In this document: piece after piece, positions 8,522 through 15,954 of the stretch
How the letters are laid out: every line of letters starts with the position of its first letter
Position numbering within the stretch: the first letter of the stretch is position 1
Assembly: GCF_017115045.1 (NCBI RefSeq)
Contig: NZ_JABXKK010000030.1
Location: forward strand, 1 to 58,379
DNA: 58,379 nt
Direction: 5' to 3'
DNA from: Nostoc sp. NMS8
GTDB lineage: Bacteria > Cyanobacteriota > Cyanobacteriia > Cyanobacteriales > Nostocaceae
The notes under the pieces: model-generated
Told to the model about the DNA's origin: nothing
The model's input: only the letters and a program-made list of their open reading frames with translations
Database searches by the model: none
Position numbers and translations under genes: made by a program

Positions 8522-10300
8522 ATGAATACAGGCTTAATAAATACAAACAATCCCAGTATTTATACCCCACAATATACTCTTGTTTCCAATGTTTCAACTC
8601 TTAATTCGGCTCTCCAAGGTCTGTTTCAGGCAGAAGTTTTAGCCATAGATTGTGAAACAACAGGACTTGACCCTCTAACTGATTCTATTAGACTGATTCA
8701 AATAGCTGCACCAAACCATCCAGTACTGCTAATTGATTTACCAGCTATTCCCAAAAGCAATCGCCCACTACTCAAAAAACTGCTTTGTAACTCTGCTGTC
8801 AAAATTGCTCATAATGCCAAATTCGACTGGCAATTTCTCACACTCGCAGGACTTCAACCCTCCGGTAAATTCTTCGATACCCAACTTGCTTATAAAGTTC
8901 TAACCGCAGGATTAAAAACAAGCTCATCCTTACAAAATATAGTTAAAAAGCTACTACACCTTCAACTAGATAAAACTCAACAAATCAGCGATTGGTGTAA
9001 ACCTCTTACCAAGGTTCAATTGCACTATGCTGCCGTAGATGCTGCCATATTACTTGACCTTTACCCAATTCTCCTCAACAAGTTAAAGCAGGCAAAGTTA
9101 CTCAAAATTGCCCGACTGGAATTTCAGTGTATGCCTGTTGTAGCTCAAATGGAACTTAACGGAATGCTATTTGACTTGTCCCGATGGCAGATACTGGGTG
9201 CAAAACTAGAAGCTGAAAAAACAGAGGCTTTAAGCCAACTCAAGCAACTCCGTATTGCTAGCTCTCAGATATCATTGCTGCCAGAACTAACAGATACAGT
9301 AAACCCGAATTCACCTCAGCAAGTTTTGGCTGCTCTACAAGCTATTGGTATCAAAATCAACTCAACTAATCAAAGTAAATTAGTTTCTTTAGCTGCACAG
9401 TATCCCATAATTCAAGCATTGCTAGATTACCGCCGTCTATCTAAAATTATCGGCACTTTTACCGAAAAACTACCCCAGCATATCCACCCAAAAACTGGGA
9501 GAATTCATCCCAACTATTATCAATTAGGAGCAAAATCCGGTAGATTTTCTTGCCGCAAACCACCTCTACAAAATATTCCCCGTGATGAAGCAGCCCGTAG
9601 CTGCTTCATTGCTGCCCCTGGCTATAAAATTATCAAAGCCGATTACTCCCAAATAGAACTACGAATTATGGCTCGGCTTAGTGGTGATACAAAGATGTGC
9701 CAAGTCTATCGCCAGGGGGCTGACTTACATCGATTAACAGCATCTTTAGTAACTGGAAAATATATCAATGAAGTGACTGAAGAAGACCGCAGACTAGCAA
9801 AAGCAATAAACTTTGGATTAATTTTCGGTATGGGCGCTGCCAAACTCCAAATTTACGCCCAAGTAAAATATGGAGTGGCAATGACATTAGAACAAGCAAA
9901 AGCTTTCAGAAAACGATTCTTTGAAGCTTATCCTGGAATAGCTAAGTGGCATGAAAACATCAAACGTAAATACATCCAAGGCATTAAGGAAAGTCGTACA
10001 CTAGCAAACAGACGACGGAGATGGGTAAACAAGCCCCGATTATCAGAGCTATTTAATCATCCAGTACAAGGTTTAAATGCCGACATCAACAAATTAGCTA
10101 TGGTAAAACTTTCAACTCCATTAACTAAATTCAGAACAAAACTCATCTGTGTAAGACATGATGAAATTGTACTGGAATGTCCAGAGACTGAAGTTGACCA
10201 AGTTAACCATATATTACACAATTGTATGGTTGCTGCTGCCCAAAAGTTTCTCAGCCCTATTCCAGTTGTTATAGATATTAAAACATCAAATAGCTGGTGA
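8522..10300 (+). CDS. Family A DNA polymerase with 3'-5' exonuclease domain
   Basis: 592 residues. The N-terminal exonuclease domain has Exo I (AIDCETTG, D-x-E, near residue 41), Exo II (HNAKFDWQF, near 99) and Exo III (YAAVDAAILLD, near 182). The polymerase domain has motif A (DYSQIELRI, near 375), motif B (RRLAKAINFGLIFGMG, near 422) and motif C (RHDEIVLE, near 545). The 5'-3' flap nuclease of bacterial PolI is absent, so the protein resembles Klenow fragment and phage or plasmid polymerases. All catalytic acidic residues appear intact. It could help replicate the element or fill gaps after conjugative transfer. No ribosome-binding site is evident at the ATG chosen; upstream DNA holds only the foldback repeat. 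Confidence 0.93.
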   Translation: MNTGLINTNNPSIYTPQYTLVSNVSTLNSALQGLFQAEVLAIDCETTGLDPLTDSIRLIQIAAPNHPVLLIDLPAIPKSNRPLLKKLLCNSAVKIAHNAKFDWQFLTLAGLQPSGKFFDTQLAYKVLTAGLKTSSSLQNIVKKLLHLQLDKTQQISDWCKPLTKVQLHYAAVDAAILLDLYPILLNKLKQAKLLKIARLEFQCMPVVAQMELNGMLFDLSRWQILGAKLEAEKTEALSQLKQLRIASSQISLLPELTDTVNPNSPQQVLAALQAIGIKINSTNQSKLVSLAAQYPIIQALLDYRRLSKIIGTFTEKLPQHIHPKTGRIHPNYYQLGAKSGRFSCRKPPLQNIPRDEAARSCFIAAPGYKIIKADYSQIELRIMARLSGDTKMCQVYRQGADLHRLTASLVTGKYINEVTEEDRRLAKAINFGLIFGMGAAKLQIYAQVKYGVAMTLEQAKAFRKRFFEAYPGIAKWHENIKRKYIQGIKESRTLANRRRRWVNKPRLSELFNHPVQGLNADINKLAMVKLSTPLTKFRTKLICVRHDEIVLECPETEVDQVNHILHNCMVAAAQKFLSPIPVVIDIKTSNSW

Positions 10301-10450
10301 ACTACCCCAACTTACCCAGTACGACTGAAGTTGGATTTGCAGTCAAGCTATTCTGAGAAGGTTAGTCAAAAACTCAATTGCCCTCCTCACAGTATAGCTC
10401 GTGCAAAAATGTGGTCAGAGGGCGTTTTTTTTTGACTCGAAGCACTATCC

Positions 10451-10545
10451 CAATACCGTTTGTTTAAGGACATTTATCTGTTAGGGCGGACTGTTATTGA
10501 GCAGGGGAAGCAGGGGGAGAAAAAAGGCTTAACCCAAGCGTATTG
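10451..10545. mobile_element. MITE-like element, family A copy 2 (diverged)
   Basis: 95 bp with ends CAATACCGTTTGTTTAAG and the complement of CAATACGCTTGGGTTAAG. The interior shares ATTTATCTGTTA and the GCAGGGG short repeats with the reverse complement of the element at 6366-6469, so the two are relatives. No clear target duplication remains, which suits an older insertion. The surrounding gap (10301-10761) otherwise shows no gene. Confidence 0.75.
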
Positions 10546-10761
10546 CACCCTACCCACTATTTCTGGCTATTTCTGAATCGGTATTCTAGCCATTATAAAT
10601 AACGGAACTATTTTAACTATATCTGCTAACGCAGATTTAGAGTGAATCCAGAGTTTAAAACCCGCTTAATTGGGTTTTATTTGTGTGTCTATAAACTCTG
10701 TGACTGACAAATACCTGATGTAAGAAATGAGTTCAAATATTTACATATTTGAGGTGTATTA

Positions 10762-11064
10762 ATGTCTAATCCCCGGATTTTAGGGGCAAGAGAAATTCAT
10801 CTAATTTCACTCTACAGTCACTGGGAATTTAGTATGAAACCAGAAGAATTTTATGCCAAATGGGATGTGAGTTATGAACAAATTGCCTTAATATGCTGTC
10901 GTTCTGATTCTACGGTCAGAGGTTGGTTTAAGCAAGGTAAGTTTAGACGCTATCCTCAGCATAATGATTTACGACATTTGGCATTCATGGACTTTTTACT
11001 TGAACATTTTGAAGAAGTTCCCGAACAAATTTGGCAATTGCTATGTCTGGCTCATTCGCCTTGA
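10762..11064 (+). CDS. Small helix-turn-helix-like protein
   Basis: 100 residues. The segment FYAKWDVSYEQIALICCRSDSTVRGWF reads as a helix-turn-helix (YEQIALICCRS as the first helix, STVRGWFKQ as recognition helix), followed by two helices. GAGGTG about 8 bases upstream supports the ATG at 10762; the internal ATG at residue 28 begins exactly at the predicted domain but lacks such support. It is probably a small cyanobacterial DNA-binding regulator. It stands alone, 240 bases from the next gene. Confidence 0.7.
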   Translation: MSNPRILGAREIHLISLYSHWEFSMKPEEFYAKWDVSYEQIALICCRSDSTVRGWFKQGKFRRYPQHNDLRHLAFMDFLLEHFEEVPEQIWQLLCLAHSP

Positions 11065-11310
11065 TATCAATAACATTTCTATTCTACATATAGCAATCCG
11101 GTTTGATTACTGAAAGGTTTTCAGACTCAGTACACTTTTTTATTCCAGTCGTAATGCTATATATCTCTCCAATCAATCTAATACACACGAAATTCTAATT
11201 GTCAATATCAATTTGACCTGTCTTTGAGTATACCTCCTCGTTTAAGGTAAAATTTGGCGATTTTAAAGCACATAGCATGGTTATTTTACAGCATTTTTAA
11301 GGGGTAGAAT

Positions 11311-11526
11311 ATGACTTATTCTGAGCAATTAAAACCGTGGTGTATTGTCCGTGGTATTCCCAATCAAGAAAATATTGTTGTGAAAAGATTTCGCCGACGT
11401 GATGATGCTGTTGCTTATCTGCAAGTGTTGAAGCAGTCTGGCAGAGATATTGTTTTTAAAATCATTTTTAATGCTCAAAACGTCAATATGCCACGGGAAA
11501 ATGAAGCTTTGAACGGTTCGTTTTGA
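11311..11526 (+). CDS. Small hypothetical protein
   Basis: 71 residues, preceded by an AGGGG ribosome-binding site 8 bases before the ATG and followed by a terminator hairpin. The pattern WCIVRGIPNQENIVVKRFRR then DDAVAYLQVLKQSG suggests a small alpha/beta fold in which a strand carrying a basic patch is followed by a helix. I recognise no named family. Good translation and termination signals make it a likely real gene despite its size. Confidence 0.65.
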   Translation: MTYSEQLKPWCIVRGIPNQENIVVKRFRRRDDAVAYLQVLKQSGRDIVFKIIFNAQNVNMPRENEALNGSF

Positions 11527-11557
11527 GAAGGTTTGAAAATTATAAAAATATTAATTT

Positions 11558-11577
11558 ATGGGATGATATGATCCCAT
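11558..11577. terminator. Palindromic hairpin between convergent genes
   Basis: ATGGGAT (11558-11564) and ATCCCAT (11571-11577) with a 6-base loop, followed on the plus strand by a T-rich tail. It lies between the end of the 71-residue gene (plus) and the end of the helicase gene (minus). Confidence 0.65.
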
Positions 11578-11641
11578 ATTTTCGTTTATTTTCCACACCA
11601 TACGCCACTACGCCAGTAATATAAATGTTAAAATTGTATGC

Positions 11642-14600
11642 TCAAAAATTAATAGTTTGTAGCATTTTTTCAAACAAGGAATCGCCAAAATTCATTAAAC
11701 GTAGGGAAGGCATTTCATCAAAAACATTAGGGTAAAAAGTAACTGTGTAATCCTGCCCTTTGTAATTCAGTTGCCAAGTACGTTCGCTCCTTTTCTCAAA
11801 CTGCACACCACTGGCTTTTAAAATTGCTGAGTTGGTGAATAACTGCTCAATAATTTCTGGCGTAAAAGGAGTAGAGGGAATTGGTTTTTGAATTTCTGCT
11901 AAATCAGCGTCTAAGTCCATCGCTACCATTTCTTCAATTGCCAAACGAGGTGGTGGACTGTCTAACACAGAATCGAATTGAGACATTAAAACATCTTCTT
12001 CTTCTGGATCAGCACTCATAACAGCTCGTTCAATAAAGGTAGGGACTTGGGCTAGAATAGGCTGAAGATTACCAACAACAGTGGCAAAGGCATTAATGCG
12101 ATCGCGCAATTTTCGATAAACCTTTGCTTCTACAGTGCCATCATAGTAAAAATTGTGGATTCGCACAGTCGGATACCTTTGTCCAATGCGGTCAATTCTC
12201 CCAATACGCTGTTCGACCCGCATCGGATTCCAAGGCATATCATAATTAATCAACACACCGCAATTTTGTAAATTCAACCCCTCGGAAGCAGATTCAGTAC
12301 AGAGGAGAATTTTGATTTCATCTTGGCGAAATCGGCGTTTAATTTCTTCCTTGGGAACTAGACACCACTCCCCATTCTGGTACAATTCCCCACCACGACC
12401 TGAATAACAAGCTACTTGGCTACCGTACAACTCCTTCAATGTATCCCGTAGATAGTCCATCGTGTCAGTGTACTGGGTGAAAACGATCGCACTTTCTCGG
12501 TCAGTTAATTCTTGGCGTAAAATTTGAATAAAGCGAGAAAGCTTGCTATCTTCCCCAGTGTTTTCAAACTGCCGTAGTAAATCTTCAAGATATTGAATTT
12601 CCTGGGGGTCTACTGGTTCAAAGAAAGATTCCAGACCAGCAATCACTGCATCATCCTCATTATCCACATCTACTAAATCGTCGTCACTTAAAACGCTTCC
12701 CCGTTGAGTTAACAAATAATCCAAACGACGTTGCAGAGATGATTTGATAGCATAAAATGAACTGGTCAAACGTTTACGGTAAAGGGTCATCAAAAAACCC
12801 AAACAAGAACGCTGATCTATTTGTGCCAGTCGGTAAAAGTGACGTACATAGTCGCTGACAGCTACATAAAGCGGTACTTCCCGTTGGGGTTCCAGCGTAA
12901 TAGCATTATCCTGCACAACTCTAGTAGGAATATCCCGCTCTAACAGTCCCCTCTGATAGTATTGTCGGAGAGTGTCGCGGGTGTGGCGGAACATCAAGTC
13001 TTTTAGGGGCGTGTTCACTGTCAAGTATTGGCGTGAGGTGTCGATAAAGTCTTCATCTGCCAATAGTTGTTTGTGATTGGAAATTTTCTTACCCCGTTGC
13101 CAAGTATCCTGCATTTTGTAAGCGAGGATGCGATCGCTTTTGGTCAAAAACTGCTCTAACCTAGAACAAGGTTGTCCGCCGCGCTGAAAATAATCGCTAG
13201 ACATAACTTGCCAAAAATTAATTACTTCCTGCTTGACAGCAGCTTGTAGCGAGGCGAAATAATAGCAGAAGTTATCGCCATAACTCCAATGCCCCTGCAA
13301 TCCCAGCAGGTTTAACAAATCAAAAACTTCTATGGCATCAATTTGCATGGGAGTTGCTGACAAAAGAATCAGGGATTTTGTCTTCTCCTTCAACTGTGCC
13401 ATTAACTGTAACAAGCGATTGGGCGTTTCCTTGCGGTCTTGAGGACTCTTGCGACGTGCATGATGGGCTTCGTCTAAGATTACTAAATCCCAAGGTTCTG
13501 CTGATAATAGCTGATGCATTCTGTCAGTTCTCCGCACCAAATGAGAAGAAGCCAGAATTAAGTCTTGAGTATTCCAGGGATTAACTGCTGCGGGGATAGT
13601 CCGCTTGTAGGGGTCTTTAAATTCTGTAGATGTGTAACTCCAAAAATGCAGATTAAATTTTTCCCGTAGTTCTTCTTGCCATTGGGGTTGGACACTAGCA
13701 GGTGCTAAAATCAGTACCCGCTTCACTTTTTTGGACAACAGCAGATAACGCAGAATTAAACCAGTTTCAATTGTCTTTCCTAAACCAACTTCATCAGCGA
13801 TGAGAAAACTTTGGGGAAAATTTTGAGCAACGCGGCGCAGGATTTTAATTTGGTGTGGCCAGGGGTGAATGGGAATTGATTTTAAACAAAAGTCCAAGCA
13901 GCCGGGATGTTCATGAATATTGGCAAGTTGAGTAAATGCCAACCGTTCTTCTTCACTTACTTCTGTACAAATAGCTGAAGAGTCTAGTTTTAGTTCCGGT
14001 TCTGGTTGTGCTTCTGGTTCTGATTCAGTTAATTCTATTTTTGTTAGAGGTCTAGAGTCAAATTCAGCCTGGGCATTCCAATCAGGTTTAGTAGATTTTG
14101 CGTAACGCAACAGCTTTTTCTGTACCGCCTCTGGAACTTCAAAGACTCGCACGTTAGGCGATACGTCATACCAAAGTTGCTCAAATCTCGCTACTTCTTC
14201 TTCAACTCTATCTAGTTCCCTCCCTCCCTCCCAAGAACAATAAACGTGAAAGGATTCTACATTCCTCTCCCAGCCACCGATAGATTCGTTATTGGAACCG
14301 TTAAATGCTAATTTCTCGCCCTTGCTATCAGTAAAAATGCCAACTTTTTCGTGAAATATATGCTGTGGGTCTAGTTGCTGTGTACTATCTTCAGGTAGTC
14401 CATTTTCTTTGAGAGGAATAGCAATTTTAATATCGAGATACTGGTTTTGAATTAACCAACTGAGAATTTCTAAGTGTTTGAGTTGGGCAAAACTTTCTGG
14501 TGGTTTTAAGTCTGCGTCTAGACGAGATAGCAATGCGTCTCGCAGTTCGTATCCCTGTTGAATTGCTTGTAAATCTTGGGGGCTAAACTGACAACCCATG

Positions 14601-14800
14601 ATTAACCGCATTCGCCCTTTGTTGTGCAGCATTGCACCTAAACCCCGTGCAACTTTACTTAAAATGGCACTGCTAAAAAAACCTGCTTTCCGGTCATATT
14701 GAATGGCACACTCTAAAGCAGGAATGTAGAAATCAGTTATGGTGTTGTGGGTGTTGCTGGTGTAACTAATTTTCCAGGGATATTCACGCAGGTTTTTCAA
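11642..14800 (-). CDS. PLD-SNF2-type helicase, last gene of the DUF499/DUF1156 operon
   Basis: 1052 residues. The N-terminal third is a PLD-type region with the HxK motif HEKVGIF near residue 150 and FNGSNNES after it, a site also used by nucleases. The SF2/SNF2 core has motif I (DEVGLGKT, near 337), motif II (DEAHHAR, near 443), motif III (LLSATPM), motif V (SEGLNLQN) and motif VI (QRIGRIDRIGQ, near 868). Related helicases occur in defence loci (for example DrmD-like and BrxHII-like SNF2 proteins). Its start overlaps the stop of the PIN-domain gene by 4 bases (ATGA), so it is translationally coupled to the toxin-like gene. The likely role is DNA translocation and possibly cleavage of invading DNA. 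Confidence 0.88.
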   Translation of the reverse strand: MKNLREYPWKISYTSNTHNTITDFYIPALECAIQYDRKAGFFSSAILSKVARGLGAMLHNKGRMRLIMGCQFSPQDLQAIQQGYELRDALLSRLDADLKPPESFAQLKHLEILSWLIQNQYLDIKIAIPLKENGLPEDSTQQLDPQHIFHEKVGIFTDSKGEKLAFNGSNNESIGGWERNVESFHVYCSWEGGRELDRVEEEVARFEQLWYDVSPNVRVFEVPEAVQKKLLRYAKSTKPDWNAQAEFDSRPLTKIELTESEPEAQPEPELKLDSSAICTEVSEEERLAFTQLANIHEHPGCLDFCLKSIPIHPWPHQIKILRRVAQNFPQSFLIADEVGLGKTIETGLILRYLLLSKKVKRVLILAPASVQPQWQEELREKFNLHFWSYTSTEFKDPYKRTIPAAVNPWNTQDLILASSHLVRRTDRMHQLLSAEPWDLVILDEAHHARRKSPQDRKETPNRLLQLMAQLKEKTKSLILLSATPMQIDAIEVFDLLNLLGLQGHWSYGDNFCYYFASLQAAVKQEVINFWQVMSSDYFQRGGQPCSRLEQFLTKSDRILAYKMQDTWQRGKKISNHKQLLADEDFIDTSRQYLTVNTPLKDLMFRHTRDTLRQYYQRGLLERDIPTRVVQDNAITLEPQREVPLYVAVSDYVRHFYRLAQIDQRSCLGFLMTLYRKRLTSSFYAIKSSLQRRLDYLLTQRGSVLSDDDLVDVDNEDDAVIAGLESFFEPVDPQEIQYLEDLLRQFENTGEDSKLSRFIQILRQELTDRESAIVFTQYTDTMDYLRDTLKELYGSQVACYSGRGGELYQNGEWCLVPKEEIKRRFRQDEIKILLCTESASEGLNLQNCGVLINYDMPWNPMRVEQRIGRIDRIGQRYPTVRIHNFYYDGTVEAKVYRKLRDRINAFATVVGNLQPILAQVPTFIERAVMSADPEEEDVLMSQFDSVLDSPPPRLAIEEMVAMDLDADLAEIQKPIPSTPFTPEIIEQLFTNSAILKASGVQFEKRSERTWQLNYKGQDYTVTFYPNVFDEMPSLRLMNFGDSLFEKMLQTINF

Positions 14801-15192
14801 CTTTCTAACCAGTTATCTAATTTTAAGTTGGGGATATTGATAAAATCTTTGATATTGTTAGTAACAAGAATATCGTCACGAGAACGAGCTACAGCAGCAA
14901 TCAAAGCATCAAATTCTCCGGTTGGTTTCCCAATTTTTCTGAGTTCGCTTTGAATCTTGCCAAATTCGATAGCTGCTTCTATTTCAAAAGGTTCTGCTGG
15001 TAAGAGTTCAGTGAACTGTGCTAATATCTCTAGATTCTTGGCTACCTGTTGAGAACAATAAACGCCTTTATATAGTTCTGAAACTACAATAATGGATAGA
15101 TAGCACTGGCTGAAAAAGCGATTAAATTTAGTAACAGCTTGGGGATTTTCGTTCAGCAGTGCAATACAAATATTGGTATCTAGTAGATACAT
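14797..15192 (-). CDS. vapC: VapC-type PIN-domain toxin
   Basis: 131 residues with the full PIN pattern: LLDTN at the N-terminus (first metal Asp), VSELYKG (conserved Glu), FDALIAAVA (Asp) and VTNNIKDF (last Asp). VapC proteins are Mg-dependent ribonucleases that cleave tRNA or rRNA when not bound by their antitoxin. The antitoxin-like gene lies immediately upstream with a one-base overlap, and the helicase gene downstream overlaps by 4 bases. The pair is therefore embedded in an operon of defence-type genes instead of having its own transcription unit. Confidence 0.88.
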   Translation of the reverse strand: MYLLDTNICIALLNENPQAVTKFNRFFSQCYLSIIVVSELYKGVYCSQQVAKNLEILAQFTELLPAEPFEIEAAIEFGKIQSELRKIGKPTGEFDALIAAVARSRDDILVTNNIKDFINIPNLKLDNWLES

Positions 15193-15479
15193 TAGCCGTT
15201 ATCCCGATTATCAAGTGAGTCTAATGTTCTGCCTTGATAAGTATGGCGCTGTTGGTCAATTTCTGCAAATATTTCTGTTAATTCAGGTTGGTTCTTCCAA
15301 GCCCCGAATAATTGATTTAGTCTAGCTAGTCTCTCCTCGTCTGTTAATAGTAGTTGTGGCTCTGTAATTTGATTGGCAATAAATTCTACATCTATGATTA
15401 TTTCTGTCCCATCGGGAATATTATTAAGTTGTTCTAATATTTCAATATTTTGACCACGTTTTATGCCTCTAACCTTCAT
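15192..15479 (-). CDS. Antitoxin partner of the PIN toxin (VapB-like)
   Basis: 95 residues. The first 30 residues (MKVRGIKRGQNIEILEQL, then DGTEIIIDVE) suit a swapped-hairpin/AbrB-like or related antitoxin DNA-binding region: a short beta structure with basic residues and a GxxI/EI pattern. The C-terminal half is polar and helical (LTDEERLARLNQLFG), as expected of a toxin-wrapping tail. The assignment rests mainly on size, polarity and the one-base overlap with the PIN gene. Family-level identity is uncertain. Confidence 0.75.
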   Translation of the reverse strand: MKVRGIKRGQNIEILEQLNNIPDGTEIIIDVEFIANQITEPQLLLTDEERLARLNQLFGAWKNQPELTEIFAEIDQQRHTYQGRTLDSLDNRDNG

Positions 15480-15556
15480 GTTTGATTATCTCCTATAATT
15501 ATTAGTTGACTGATGATTGATGATTGTTAGCAAAGAAAGTCATGATATAGCTTTTG

Positions 15557-15898
15557 TTAAGATTGGATAATTAATTTAGAAACTTTATCCGATAAATTTT
15601 GCTGACAAGCATCAAACCATTCTTGAATCAATTTATCTTTACCCTCTGGAACTTCATAAAATCTGAAAGACATACCACTACTTCTAGATATTCTGACAAC
15701 TCCTGACAGGTCTAATATCTCCTGATTGATTTTAGCGGATATTTCTAATGGGATAGATACAGATTCGATTTCTCTGTTAGATGGGTATTCTGATAAAATT
15801 CCTCTGCTTTCTGCTGTTTTTTTCGCCAGTTCTAAATCTTTTAACGCCTCAGCTTGACCTGTAGATTTTAGCTCTACACTAAAATCATATTGATTCAT
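15557..15898 (-). CDS. Small hypothetical protein within the defence-type operon
   Basis: 113 residues, soluble, mixed alpha/beta (DFSVELKSTGQAEALKDLEL, then SVSIPLEISAKINQEI and FRFYEVPEG). No family recognised. It lies 57 bases after the methylase gene and 78 bases before the antitoxin gene, all on the same strand, so it is likely part of the operon. It could be an accessory to the toxin pair or to the methylase. Confidence 0.65.
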   Translation of the reverse strand: MNQYDFSVELKSTGQAEALKDLELAKKTAESRGILSEYPSNREIESVSIPLEISAKINQEILDLSGVVRISRSSGMSFRFYEVPEGKDKLIQEWFDACQQNLSDKVSKLIIQS

Positions 15899-15954
15899 TT
15901 GTTATTTCCTCCATTAATTAATTATGACAGTTGTCTGTTAACGGTCAACAGCCC

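Noticed and set aside
10439..10560. Target duplication around the second family A element
   Set aside because: Only vaguely similar flanks (CACTATCC and CACCCTACC); not a convincing direct repeat.
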